This document shows, in pieces, positions 42,693-50,672 of a DNA stretch of 64,000 bases. Location of the stretch: the NCBI RefSeq assembly GCF_000717345.1, contig NZ_JNZA01000023.1, positions 59,335 to 123,334 of the forward strand, in the 5' to 3' direction. Under the pieces are notes generated by a model. It made no database searches. It saw nothing but the letters and a program-made list of their open reading frames with translations, and had not been told where the DNA came from. This DNA comes from Streptomyces lydicus (GTDB lineage Bacteria > Actinomycetota > Actinomycetes > Streptomycetales > Streptomycetaceae). The position numbers were made by a program, and so were the translations under genes. Position 1 is the stretch's first letter. The number at the start of each line of letters is the position of its first letter.

Positions 42693-43607
42693 TCACGAAT
42701 CCCCGAACGCGCCGGGAAAAGGCTGGGCGGGCCCGCGGCCGTCGTGGGCGACGGGCTCGTCGAGGTGGGGCAGGCCGATCGGGTTGGGGAAGGGCAGCAG
42801 GCTGGTGGCCATGATGCGCCGGACCACGGGTTCCAGGCCGTGCAGCAGCGCCTCGGTGTCCGCTTCGGGGAGCGCGTGCAGCATCCGGGCGGCCAGCCGG
42901 TCGGTGGCCTGCTCGATGCGCTCGCGTTCCCGCCGGCCGTGCTCGGTCGCCTCACCCTGGGCGTCGACGAGCTCCCGTGAGCGGAGGCGGTCGGTCGCGG
43001 CTGCCCACTCCTCCTCGGTCCAGCCTCGGTCCTCACGGATGGTGTCGCGGGGTACCCGGCCGGACGCGGCGGCCAGCACCAGCGCCTCGCAGCCGTCGAG
43101 TGCCTCGTCGGCGAGTACGGACAGATGCGCGTCGCCGCGGAACTCCCGCAGGGCGGTGACCAGTTGCCACAGGCGCTCGACCGGGTCCGCGTGGTCGCAC
43201 AGGGCGCGGTTGGCGGCGAAGAGGGGCCGTGCGGTGGGCGGCGCGGCGTCGACGATCGCCTGGAGCGGGGGGAGCAGGTCGGTCGCGGTGCGGTCGAGCT
43301 CGGGGTCGATCCGGCGCAGGGCGCGGGCCGCGCGGCTGCCGCGCTCGTCGAGGACGTGCGCGGGGCCGGCGATGCTCCAGGCTGCGGGCAGCGCGCGGGC
43401 CACCATCCGCGGGGCGAAGACCCCGAGTACGGCCGTGGCCGCCGCGGGCTCCACGGCGCCCAACGGAGCGGTGCGGGAGGCGAAATACCCCATCCAGAAG
43501 CCCTTGAGGCCCAGGGCTTTGCCCAGGCCGCGGCACTTCTCGTCGAAGTAGCAGACCGCGTGCAGCGGCTCGGTCACCAGCCAGAGCGATCGTGCGTGCA
43601 GCTCCAT
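42693..43607 (-). CDS. SCO6745 family protein
   Basis: 304 residues. The N-terminus ARSLWLVTEPLHAVCYFDEK, then the long helical body with KGFWMGYFASRTAPLG and NRALCDHADPVERLWQLVTA, matches the actinobacterial SCO6745 family, whose members are helical with a C-terminal winged-helix-like region (RGWTEEEWAAATDRLRSREL). No enzymatic function is known. TAGCCT lies 7 nt before its ATG. Downstream (42408-42692) is a 285-bp spacer with nothing convincing. Confidence 0.88.
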   Translation of the reverse strand: MELHARSLWLVTEPLHAVCYFDEKCRGLGKALGLKGFWMGYFASRTAPLGAVEPAAATAVLGVFAPRMVARALPAAWSIAGPAHVLDERGSRAARALRRIDPELDRTATDLLPPLQAIVDAAPPTARPLFAANRALCDHADPVERLWQLVTALREFRGDAHLSVLADEALDGCEALVLAAASGRVPRDTIREDRGWTEEEWAAATDRLRSRELVDAQGEATEHGRRERERIEQATDRLAARMLHALPEADTEALLHGLEPVVRRIMATSLLPFPNPIGLPHLDEPVAHDGRGPAQPFPGAFGDS

Positions 43608-43614
43608 GCACCGC

Positions 43615-43620
43615 AGGCTA
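43615..43620 (-). promoter_or_regulatory. candidate -10 box of the SCO6745-family gene
   Basis: TAGCCT on the minus strand, 7 nt before ATG 43607; separates this gene from the small-gene pair upstream. Confidence 0.35.
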
Positions 43621-43693
43621 CCGCCGCCGGGCGCCCCCCGCACCGCACGGTGGTGCGCCGGAGCGCAGCCGCCGCCCCGACAGCCCGCGGCGG

Positions 43694-43924
43694 TCAGTCG
43701 GCGGTGCGGCCGCCCGCTCCGAAGCCGGACTGCCAGGCCCACAGGTGGGTGCAGTTCGGGCACTGCAGATGCAGCACGCTGCCCTTGTTGGACAGCAGGT
43801 AGCGCCAGTGGTCGTGGCAGGTGCGGCCGTCGAGGCAGGTTCCACAGCCCTCGTGATCCCGGCAGCCGGGGCACGGGACCCAGGCGCGGCGACCGATGTC
43901 GGCGGTGGGGTCGAGCGGCAGCAT
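43694..43924 (-). CDS. small seven-cysteine zinc-binding-like protein
   Basis: 76 residues starting MLPLDPTADIGRR. Seven cysteines and several histidines are spaced CPGC, GCGTC, TCHDHW and CPNCTHLW, suggesting two metal-knuckle pairs around an inner cysteine group, like a zinc ribbon or a small heat-shock-type cysteine domain. No catalytic residue is evident. Starts two bases after the stop of the DUF6400 gene, so the two are almost certainly coexpressed. Function unknown. Confidence 0.75.
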   Translation of the reverse strand: MLPLDPTADIGRRAWVPCPGCRDHEGCGTCLDGRTCHDHWRYLLSNKGSVLHLQCPNCTHLWAWQSGFGAGGRTAD

Positions 43925-43926
43925 GC

Positions 43927-44163
43927 TCAGCCCTGCCCGGAGGGCGGGAGCACACCGGCGGCGACCAACCGGTCGTAGGTGGCCTGCTGGTCCGCGTCCA
44001 GATCCGAGTAGAGGAGCTGGTGCGCTTCGAGCTCGGCGTTCATCACCGCGACGGGGTCCCAGGCGTCGCCCAGCGCCGCGAGTACTTCGGTCCGCCGCCG
44101 GGCTTCGTGCTCGGTGAGGTCGAACGCGAATATGTGGTGGTCCGAGGTGTTGCCGTCGTTCAT
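43927..44163 (-). CDS. DUF6400 family protein
   Basis: 78 residues. The signature FDLTEHEARRRTEVLAALGD, WDP and LLYSDLDADQQATYDRLVAA with the end GVLP is that of DUF6400, a small actinobacterial family of unknown function. Nearly all helical and acidic. It is the first gene of a two-gene unit with the cysteine-rich 76-residue protein. Its promoter must be in the 271-bp spacer 44164-44434, where I found no clear element. Confidence 0.85.
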   Translation of the reverse strand: MNDGNTSDHHIFAFDLTEHEARRRTEVLAALGDAWDPVAVMNAELEAHQLLYSDLDADQQATYDRLVAAGVLPPSGQG

Positions 44164-44434
44164 GGTGCGCGTCCCATACCACTTGCGGATGATTCGGACG
44201 TGTCTATCAAGGGCGGTGGGGATGAGGAAGCGTCAGGTGCGCGGGGCCATGACCGCGCGGGTGGTACCGGGGGCGCGGTGATCGCGAGGGGCTCGGCGGC
44301 AAATACGGGCGATATCGCGGAAATCGGCGCCGGAGGGAGGGCGCCCCGGGCAGGGACCGTGTCGCGTCAGCCCGCGCGTGGTGTGACGCATTTCATCCGA
44401 GGTGTCTCCTCGGGCGTATGCCCTCTGATGTGCG

Positions 44435-45763
44435 TCATCCGCCGGTGCCCGGTGGCGGGGCCGGGAGGCGGCGTACGGCTACCGCTGCCGCGTCGTCGCC
44501 CAGCCGGCCCCGGGTGTGCGCCAGCAGGTCGGCGCGCAGCTGCCGCAGCAGCTGTTCCGGGCCGCAGTCGCTCCAGGCGCCGGCGCGCTCGGCGAGGGGA
44601 TAGAAGGTGCCCTTGTCGTCGCGGGCCTCGGTCACCCCGTCCGTGTAGAGAAGGAGCAGGTCACCGGGCTCGAAGGGGAAGGTTTCGACCTCGTAGGCGG
44701 GGGCGCCGGGCAGGCCGCCGAGCCCGATGGGGAGCGCCGGCCGCCGGGGCTGGAGGAGGTGGGCCCGGCCGGCGCGGAGCAGCAGGGCGGGCGGGTGGCC
44801 GCAGCTGATGCTGCTGAGGACGCATTCGTGGTCGGTGATCTCCAGCAGGGAGGCGGTCGCGAAGTTCTCGCCGGCGTCGACGGCGGGATCCGGGGCGTCG
44901 GCGGCGGAGCCGGGACCGCGCGGCACCGCGGGGATCGGGCCGACGGCGGTGTCCGGTTCCTCGTGCACCGTTCCGGGGCCCGGTGGGCGAAGTTCCGCGC
45001 CGTCGCCGGCGTAGCCCGCCGTCGGGGGGTCCATCCCGTCGCCGGTGCCCGGCTCCGCCTCCGTCCCGTCGTAGGTGCCCGCGGCGGTGTGCCACTGGGT
45101 GCTGTCCCAGCGGACGGCGCCGTCGAGGTGGCGGGCCAGCCGGGGCAGGGTCGCCTGGCGGTGCGCGGCCGCCCGGAAAGCGCCGAGGAGGAGGGCGGCA
45201 TGGCTGTAGGCGGGCAGGCCCTTGCCCCGGACGTCGCCGATGATCAGTCGGGTGCTGTCGAGGGTGCGTGCCGCCGCGAAGAAGTCGCCGCCCATTTCGG
45301 CTTCCCCCTCGGCCGCCAGGTACAGGGAGGCGATTTCGAGGGGGCCGCTGCGGGCGGGGAGCGGGCGGAGGAGGACCTTCTGGGCCACCGCGGCCACCGA
45401 GCGGCTCTGGACGAGCCGGCGCTCGTTGCGATCCCGGACGAGGCTGAAGAGCACCACGAGCCCGGAGACGAGGACCAGTGCGGCGATCTGCGCCTGGAGG
45501 TTCTCGGTGGCCAGGACGCCCCGGGCGGAGCCGATGAAGATCTGCGCGGCGACCGCGAGCGCGCCGATCGCGGCCGTCAGCAGGGGGCCGGCGAACGCCG
45601 CGGTGATCGCGGGGGCGGCGACGAGCAGGGGGCCGAGGTGGATGTCGGGCGGGGCGAGGGTGTCGATCACGCAGACCGCCACGATGAGCCCGATCGGGAT
45701 CAGCACCAGGACGAGGCCCAGCTCGCGGCGTTCCCGCAGATGCGTCAGCCGTTGAAGGGGCAT
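44435..45763 (-). CDS. membrane SpoIIE/PP2C-type phosphatase
   Basis: 442 residues. Four helices in residues about 17-110 (ELGLVLVLIPIGLIVAVCVI onward) anchor it; a short linker leads to the PP2C/SpoIIE domain with EMGGDFFAA (157-165), GDVRGKGL (176-183), SSISCGHPPALLL and LYTDGVTEARD. It probably dephosphorylates an anti-sigma antagonist or another Ser/Thr-phosphoprotein. Residues about 220-299 are a Pro/Gly/Asp-rich insertion (GDGMDPPTAGYAGDGAELRP and beyond) in the middle of the catalytic domain, unusual for the family. The metal ligands on both sides are retained. Confidence 0.9.
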   Translation of the reverse strand: MPLQRLTHLRERRELGLVLVLIPIGLIVAVCVIDTLAPPDIHLGPLLVAAPAITAAFAGPLLTAAIGALAVAAQIFIGSARGVLATENLQAQIAALVLVSGLVVLFSLVRDRNERRLVQSRSVAAVAQKVLLRPLPARSGPLEIASLYLAAEGEAEMGGDFFAAARTLDSTRLIIGDVRGKGLPAYSHAALLLGAFRAAAHRQATLPRLARHLDGAVRWDSTQWHTAAGTYDGTEAEPGTGDGMDPPTAGYAGDGAELRPPGPGTVHEEPDTAVGPIPAVPRGPGSAADAPDPAVDAGENFATASLLEITDHECVLSSISCGHPPALLLRAGRAHLLQPRRPALPIGLGGLPGAPAYEVETFPFEPGDLLLLYTDGVTEARDDKGTFYPLAERAGAWSDCGPEQLLRQLRADLLAHTRGRLGDDAAAVAVRRLPAPPPGTGG

Positions 45764-45800
45764 GTTTCATGTTTGCACCCTGCTGAGGGAAATGCCCGGA

Positions 45801-46496
45801 TCACCCCGGCGCTTCGCTCCGCAGTGCCGCGATCAGCAGGTCGAGCGCGGATTCGACGGCGGACCCGGCCATGACCGGGAGGTGGTCGCGTACGCGGTGC
45901 AGGACGGGGTACTCCTCCGCGGGCAGGCTGCCGTACTCGGCCTGCCAGGCCCGCTCGTCCGCCGCGCGCTGGGCGGGCGCCAGCCGCAGCACCCCCGCGT
46001 CGAGGGCGGCATGCCCGAGGGCGGTGTCCACCAGGGCGTGGTAGTGACGGACGGCGGCGGCATCGTCGTAGCCGGCCTGGAGCAGCAGGCCGATGCCCGT
46101 TTCGACGGCGCGCTGCTCGTGCGGCCGGCCGGTGACCCGGACGGTGCTGAACACCGCGATCTGCGGATGCCGCAGCGCGGACCGGTAGGCGCGCAGGGCG
46201 AAGTCGCGCAGGTCGGCGGCCCAGTCGCCGCTCGGCGCGAAGCCGGCCATGGATTCGCCGATCAGCCGGTCGGCGAGCGCGAGCAGCAGTTCCTCGGTGT
46301 TGCGGAAGTAGCGGTAGACGGCGGAGGGGTCGGCGCCGAGGGCGGCGCCCAGTTTTCGCACGGTGAAGGCTTGCGCCCCTTGGGTGTCGATCAGCTCGCG
46401 GGCGGTGTCGACGATGAGGTCCGCCGACAGGACCACGCCTGAGCTGGTCGGCCGGCGCCGTTTGCGCTCGCCCGGGACGCGCTCGTTCTCCGCCAC
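45801..46496 (-). CDS. TetR family transcriptional regulator
   Basis: 231 residues. N-terminal TetR helix-turn-helix: LIVDTARELIDTQGAQAFTV, KLGAALGADPSAVYRYFRNT, then ELLLALADRL. The all-helical ligand domain fills the rest. It is divergent from the permease and amidohydrolase genes at 46669 and 48287; a GTCAAC-ACC-GTTGAC palindrome lies in the shared region and overlaps the likely permease promoter. I infer it represses that catabolic pair and that its ligand is the pathway's substrate. Confidence 0.93.
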   Translation of the reverse strand: MAENERVPGERKRRRPTSSGVVLSADLIVDTARELIDTQGAQAFTVRKLGAALGADPSAVYRYFRNTEELLLALADRLIGESMAGFAPSGDWAADLRDFALRAYRSALRHPQIAVFSTVRVTGRPHEQRAVETGIGLLLQAGYDDAAAVRHYHALVDTALGHAALDAGVLRLAPAQRAADERAWQAEYGSLPAEEYPVLHRVRDHLPVMAGSAVESALDLLIAALRSEAPG

Positions 46497-46557
46497 ACCG
46501 AACCCCTCCGCCGCACTCCGCCCCGGCTGCCTGGGGGCCAGTTAATCACCAGGTTAC

Positions 46558-46572
46558 GTCAACACCGTTGAC
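46558..46572. promoter_or_regulatory. palindrome, probable TetR operator
   Basis: GTCAACACCGTTGAC: 6-bp arms around a 3-bp centre. Its right arm forms part of TTGACA (46568-46573), which with a 17-bp spacer and the weak -10 TTTCAT (46591-46596) makes a plausible plus-strand promoter. Repressor binding here would block polymerase. Confidence 0.55.
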
Positions 46573-46668
46573 ACAAGACCCGCCCGACTGTTTCATCGGC
46601 GGTCACACGGCCCGCCGCGTCCGCCCGGCCCCGTGCCCGGCCCTCCGCCCTTCCAAGGAGTCAGTGCC

Positions 46669-48207
46669 ATGCCATCCGCAGAGCAGCAGGACCCCGGCCC
46701 GGCGCGCATGCGCCGCTCCCTGGGGGTGAAGGACGGGGTGGCGATCGCCGCGTCGAGTACCGCAGCGACCACCAGCATCGGCATCGGAATGGGCAGCCTG
46801 GCCGCGTACGCCGGCCGGCAGACCCCCGCCCTGTTGCTGCTGGCGTTCCTGCCGATCCTCGGCATCGCGCTGTCGTACGCCCGGCTGAACCGCACCGAAC
46901 CCAACTGCGGCAGCGGCTACACCTGGGTGGGGCGGTCGATCGGCCCCTGGCCGGGCTTCCTGACCGGGTGGGTGGTCCTCGTCGGCAACGTGATCTTCAT
47001 GGCGTACACGGGCGCGGTCACCGGGTCGGTGGTGCTGCAGTTCCTCAACAAGCTGGGCCTGTACAGCGTGTGGGGGCTCCGGCTGGACCCGTCCTCGACC
47101 GGGGTCAGCACCGCCGTCGGCCTGGTCGCGCTGGTAGCCGTCACGGTCACCGCGGTCACCGGCGTACGGGCCGCGACCAGGCTTCAGATGTGGCTGCTGA
47201 TCTTCGAGTACGCCGTCCTGCTGATCTTCTGCGGCTACGCGCTGGTCATCGGCGACCAGCCGTTCTCGCTGTCCTGGCTCAACCCCTTCGACATCGGCTC
47301 ACCGCAGGCGCTGGCCCAGGGCATGGTGATCGCGGTCTTCATCTACTGGGGCTGGGACGCCGCGTTCAGCGTCAACGAGGAGACCCGCAGCGCCACCGAC
47401 GCGGCCCGGGGCGGGCTGATCGCGCTGGTCGCGATGCTCGGCCTGTTCCTGGTCGGCGCGCTCGCCTTCCAGCGGGTGATGAGCACCGGCGAACTCATCC
47501 GCAACGGCCCGCAGGCGCTCACCTTCCTCGGCGGCCGGCTGGCTCCGGAGCCCTGGGCCTCGCTGCCGCTGGCGGCGCTGATGTGCTCGGCCTTTGCCTC
47601 GCTCCAGTCGAGCGTCATCCCCACCGCCCGCGGTGCGCTGGCGATGGCCCGCGACCGGACGCTCGGGCCGGTGTGGCAGCGGGTGCACCCGCGGTACGGC
47701 TCCCCCGCCGCGGGCACCCTCGTGGTCATGGCGCTGGCCGCGCTGCTCGCCGTGCTCGCCGTGGGCATCCCCAAGCTCAACGAGATGATCCTCACCGCGG
47801 TCAACTCGATCGGTCTGACCGTGGCGCTCTACTACGGACTGACCGCGCTGGCCTGCGCGGTGCGCTTCCGCGACAGCCTCCGGAAGGGGCCGGTCCGGGC
47901 GCTGCGGGACGTGGTCGTCCCGGCCGTGAGCGCACTGGTCCTGTTCGGGCTCGGCTGCTACCTGGTGCGGTACTACGCCACCCTGAGCGACCACTTCGAG
48001 GCGAGCCCCGACAACGGGTGGTTCATGCTGCTGCTGCCGGCGCTCTTCATCCTGCTGGGCCTGGCGACCGCCGCCTGGGCCAAGTGGGTGCGCCGCTCCC
48101 CGTACTTCACGACCGGACGAGGGACGGACGCCGACGCGATCGCCCTGCCCATGGACGAGGATGGACCGCCGCTGCCGACCCCCACGCCTACGCCTACGGA
48201 GGGCTGA
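46669..48207 (+). CDS. APC family permease
   Basis: 512 residues from the ATG at 46669, preceded by AAGGAG. About twelve to thirteen helices. IAASSTAATTSIGIGMGSLA is the first helix with the glycine-rich unwound region, ARLNRTEPNCGSGYTWVGRS the conserved loop, and GWDAAFSVNEETRSATDAAR the TM6-end segment. Likely imports an amino acid or amine. The amidohydrolase gene follows by 79 bp in the same direction, so uptake and breakdown of a shared compound is probable. The C-terminus ends with a PTPTPTPTEG repeat. Confidence 0.91.
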   Translation: MPSAEQQDPGPARMRRSLGVKDGVAIAASSTAATTSIGIGMGSLAAYAGRQTPALLLLAFLPILGIALSYARLNRTEPNCGSGYTWVGRSIGPWPGFLTGWVVLVGNVIFMAYTGAVTGSVVLQFLNKLGLYSVWGLRLDPSSTGVSTAVGLVALVAVTVTAVTGVRAATRLQMWLLIFEYAVLLIFCGYALVIGDQPFSLSWLNPFDIGSPQALAQGMVIAVFIYWGWDAAFSVNEETRSATDAARGGLIALVAMLGLFLVGALAFQRVMSTGELIRNGPQALTFLGGRLAPEPWASLPLAALMCSAFASLQSSVIPTARGALAMARDRTLGPVWQRVHPRYGSPAAGTLVVMALAALLAVLAVGIPKLNEMILTAVNSIGLTVALYYGLTALACAVRFRDSLRKGPVRALRDVVVPAVSALVLFGLGCYLVRYYATLSDHFEASPDNGWFMLLLPALFILLGLATAAWAKWVRRSPYFTTGRGTDADAIALPMDEDGPPLPTPTPTPTEG

Positions 48208-48286
48208 AGCGGGCGCCCCCCGGCCGCCTCGGTTCCGTATCTCTGACCCACACCTGTCCGACCAACTCACCTGGAGCAGAAACCAG

Positions 48287-49999
48287 ATGGACCTCAGCAC
48301 CACCGTCGCAACCGATCCGGCACCGGACTCCGCCACCGCCTCCGGAGACGACCGTCCCTCCGATCTCGTGTTCCTCTCCGGTCCCGTCCACACCGTCGAT
48401 CCGGCGCGGAGCCGGGCGAGCGCGGTGGCGGTGCGCGGGGACCGTATCGTCGCCGTCGGGCATGACGCGGAGGTCCGTGACCTGGTCGGGCCGGCCACCG
48501 AGGTCGTCGACCTGCGGGGGAAGTTGCTGATCCCCGGGTTCCAGGACGCGCACGTCCACCCGGTCGGTGCGGGGCTGGAGTTGGCGCAGTGTGATCTGAG
48601 TGCGGCGGACACGGCGACGGAGTACCGCGAGCTGATCGGCGCGTACGCGGCCGCGCATCCGCGGGCGCCCTGGATCACCGGCGGCGGCTGGTCCCTGGAG
48701 GCGTTTCCCGGCGGCATGCCGACCCGCGAGTTCCTGGACGCGCTGGTGCCCGACCGCCCGGTGTTCCTGGTCAACCGCGATCACCACGGCGGCTGGGCCA
48801 ACTCCCGTGCCCTGGAGCTGGCCGGGCTCTCGGCCCGTACGCCGGACCCCGCTGACGGACGCATCGAGCGGGACGCCGACGGCCGGCCCTCCGGCATGCT
48901 CCAGGAGGGCGCCATGGGGCTGGTCGCCGAGCTGATTCCGGAGCCGACGCTCGCGGAGCGGACCGCCGGTCTCCTGAGGGCGCAGCGGGTGCTGCACTCG
49001 TACGGGGTGACAGCCTGGCAGGACGCGATGCTGGGACATGGGCCGGGGTTGGTGGACGCCTCCCCCGCCTACGCGGCCGCGGTGGATGCGGGGACGCTGA
49101 CCGCGCGGGTGACCGGGGCGCTGTGGTGGGACCGGTCCCGGGGCGCCGAGCAGATGCCCGAACTCCTGGCGAAGCGGGAGGAGTTGACGGGCGGGCGGTT
49201 GCGGGCGACCAGCGTGAAGATCATGCAGGACGGGATCGCCGAGAACCACACGGCGGCGATGCTCAGCCCCTATCTGACCGCCTGCGGCTGTGCGTCCGAC
49301 AACAGCGGGATCTCCTTCATCGAACCCGAGGAGCTGTGCAGGTATGTGACCCTGCTGGACGCGGAGGGCTTCCAGGTGCACTTCCACGCCCTGGGTGACC
49401 GGGCGGTGCGCGAGGCGCTGGACGCGGTGGAGGCGGCCCGGCGGGCGCACGGCCTGCGCGACACCCGTCCGCATCTGGCGCATCTGCAGGTGGTGCACCC
49501 CGAGGACGTGCCGCGTTTTCGCCGGCTCGGGGCGACCGCGAACATCCAGGCGCTGTGGGCGGCGCACGAGCCGCAGATGGACGAGCTGACCATCCCGTTC
49601 CTGGGAGCCGAACGGGCCGGGTGGCAGTACCCGTTCGGCGATCTGCTGCGTGCGGGCGCCACGATGGCGGCGGGCAGTGACTGGCCGGTCAGCTCGCCCG
49701 ATCCGCTTGCCGCCCTGCACGTCGCGGTCAACCGCCGGACGCCGGACGGTCCGTCATCGGCGCCGGTCTTCCTGCCCGAGCAGCGCATCGACCTGGGCTC
49801 GGCGCTCGCCGCGTACACGGCGGGCAGCGCCTACGTCAATCACCTCGATGACACGGGTTCCGTCCAACGGGGCAAGCTGGCCGACCTGGTGGTCCTGGAC
49901 CGCGACCCGTTCGACGGGCCCAGTGAGGAGATCGCGGCGACCCGGGTGCTCCAGACGTTCGTCGGGGGGCGCCGGGTGTACGCGGCCGACGACGCCTGA
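48287..49999 (+). CDS. YtcJ-type amidohydrolase
   Basis: 570 residues from the ATG at 48287 (GGAG upstream). Amidohydrolase superfamily, YtcJ/NfdA group: metal motif DAHVHP (residues about 86-91), then GITAWQ-like GVTAWQDAMLG, HFHALGD with metal His, HLAHLQVVHPED, and the Asp in AAGSDWPVSSPDPL. Members hydrolyse N-substituted formamides and related amides or imides. Linked to the APC permease and the TetR regulator, it likely acts in catabolism of an imported amide. The N-terminal 30 residues are a flexible extension before the beta-sandwich. Confidence 0.92.
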   Translation: MDLSTTVATDPAPDSATASGDDRPSDLVFLSGPVHTVDPARSRASAVAVRGDRIVAVGHDAEVRDLVGPATEVVDLRGKLLIPGFQDAHVHPVGAGLELAQCDLSAADTATEYRELIGAYAAAHPRAPWITGGGWSLEAFPGGMPTREFLDALVPDRPVFLVNRDHHGGWANSRALELAGLSARTPDPADGRIERDADGRPSGMLQEGAMGLVAELIPEPTLAERTAGLLRAQRVLHSYGVTAWQDAMLGHGPGLVDASPAYAAAVDAGTLTARVTGALWWDRSRGAEQMPELLAKREELTGGRLRATSVKIMQDGIAENHTAAMLSPYLTACGCASDNSGISFIEPEELCRYVTLLDAEGFQVHFHALGDRAVREALDAVEAARRAHGLRDTRPHLAHLQVVHPEDVPRFRRLGATANIQALWAAHEPQMDELTIPFLGAERAGWQYPFGDLLRAGATMAAGSDWPVSSPDPLAALHVAVNRRTPDGPSSAPVFLPEQRIDLGSALAAYTAGSAYVNHLDDTGSVQRGKLADLVVLDRDPFDGPSEEIAATRVLQTFVGGRRVYAADDA

Positions 50000-50050
50000 G
50001 GGGCGGCGCCGGGCCCGACCCGGTCGACGCCGGGGGCCGTCCCGTAGCGC

Positions 50051-50091
50051 CCCGGGCCGCCCGGTCCACGCCCCGTCCGGGCGGGCCCGGG
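50051..50091. terminator. bidirectional hairpin
   Basis: A 14-bp stem with one bulged G: CCCGGGCCGCCCGG (50051-50064) pairs with 50077-50091. It separates the convergent amidohydrolase and SRPBCC genes and could end transcription from both sides. Confidence 0.6.
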
Positions 50092-50095
50092 CGGC

Positions 50096-50554
50096 TCACC
50101 CCGTCCGCTCCAGGTGTGCCTTCGCCAGTGCGACCTCCTCTGCCACTTCGGCAGTGAGGCGCCGGCGCAGCAGGGGTTCGGCGAGTCGGCTCAGCCAGGG
50201 CGCGAAGTGGAAGGTCAGGGTGCGGACGAGGCGGGTGCCGTCGCCGGTGGGGGTGCAGACGAAGCTCGCTTCGAAGTCGCACAGCCGGCGCGACAGCCGG
50301 TTGGCGGGGGGCGGGGCGAGTCGGATGTCGACACGTGCGCCGGGGGTGAGTCTCATCTGCGCGACGGTCTCCGGGCCGGGCAGGCCGGCCAGGCGGGGGC
50401 GGAAGGCGAATTCGGTGCCCCAGTCCTGGCGGCGGACCCGGCGGACCGGGCGGATCTTGCGGTCCACCTGGGCATAGCGCTCCGGGTCCAGTACGAACGC
50501 GAGCAGCTCTTCGGGGGTGCAGCGGATCGTCTCGATGACCTCGACGGTGAGCAT
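50096..50554 (-). CDS. SRPBCC family protein
   Basis: 152 residues. The START/Bet v1-like fold is shown by VEVIETIRCTPEELLAFVLD at the start, WGTEFAFRP, VDIRLAPPPANRLSRRLCDF, then TRLVRTLTFHFAP and the long C-terminal helix RRRLTAEVAEEVALAKAHLE. A hydrophobic ligand-binding cavity is expected; no catalytic residue is recognised. TACGCT precedes the ATG by six bases, and the intervening GAAGGG may also act in translation. Not obviously tied to a neighbour. Confidence 0.88.
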   Translation of the reverse strand: MLTVEVIETIRCTPEELLAFVLDPERYAQVDRKIRPVRRVRRQDWGTEFAFRPRLAGLPGPETVAQMRLTPGARVDIRLAPPPANRLSRRLCDFEASFVCTPTGDGTRLVRTLTFHFAPWLSRLAEPLLRRRLTAEVAEEVALAKAHLERTG

Positions 50555-50560
50555 CCCTTC

Positions 50561-50566
50561 AGCGTA
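50561..50566 (-). promoter_or_regulatory. candidate -10 box of the SRPBCC gene
   Basis: TACGCT on the minus strand, 6 nt before ATG 50554. Confidence 0.35.
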
Positions 50567-50672
50567 GTGACGGCCCGGTCGCCGGCTTCGGGGGCCCGCC
50601 GGCGGCGGTCACGCTTGGGCTTTCCTCCACATCCAACTCGCACTGGGGGGCGCGGTTTCGGAGGACGTGCGG

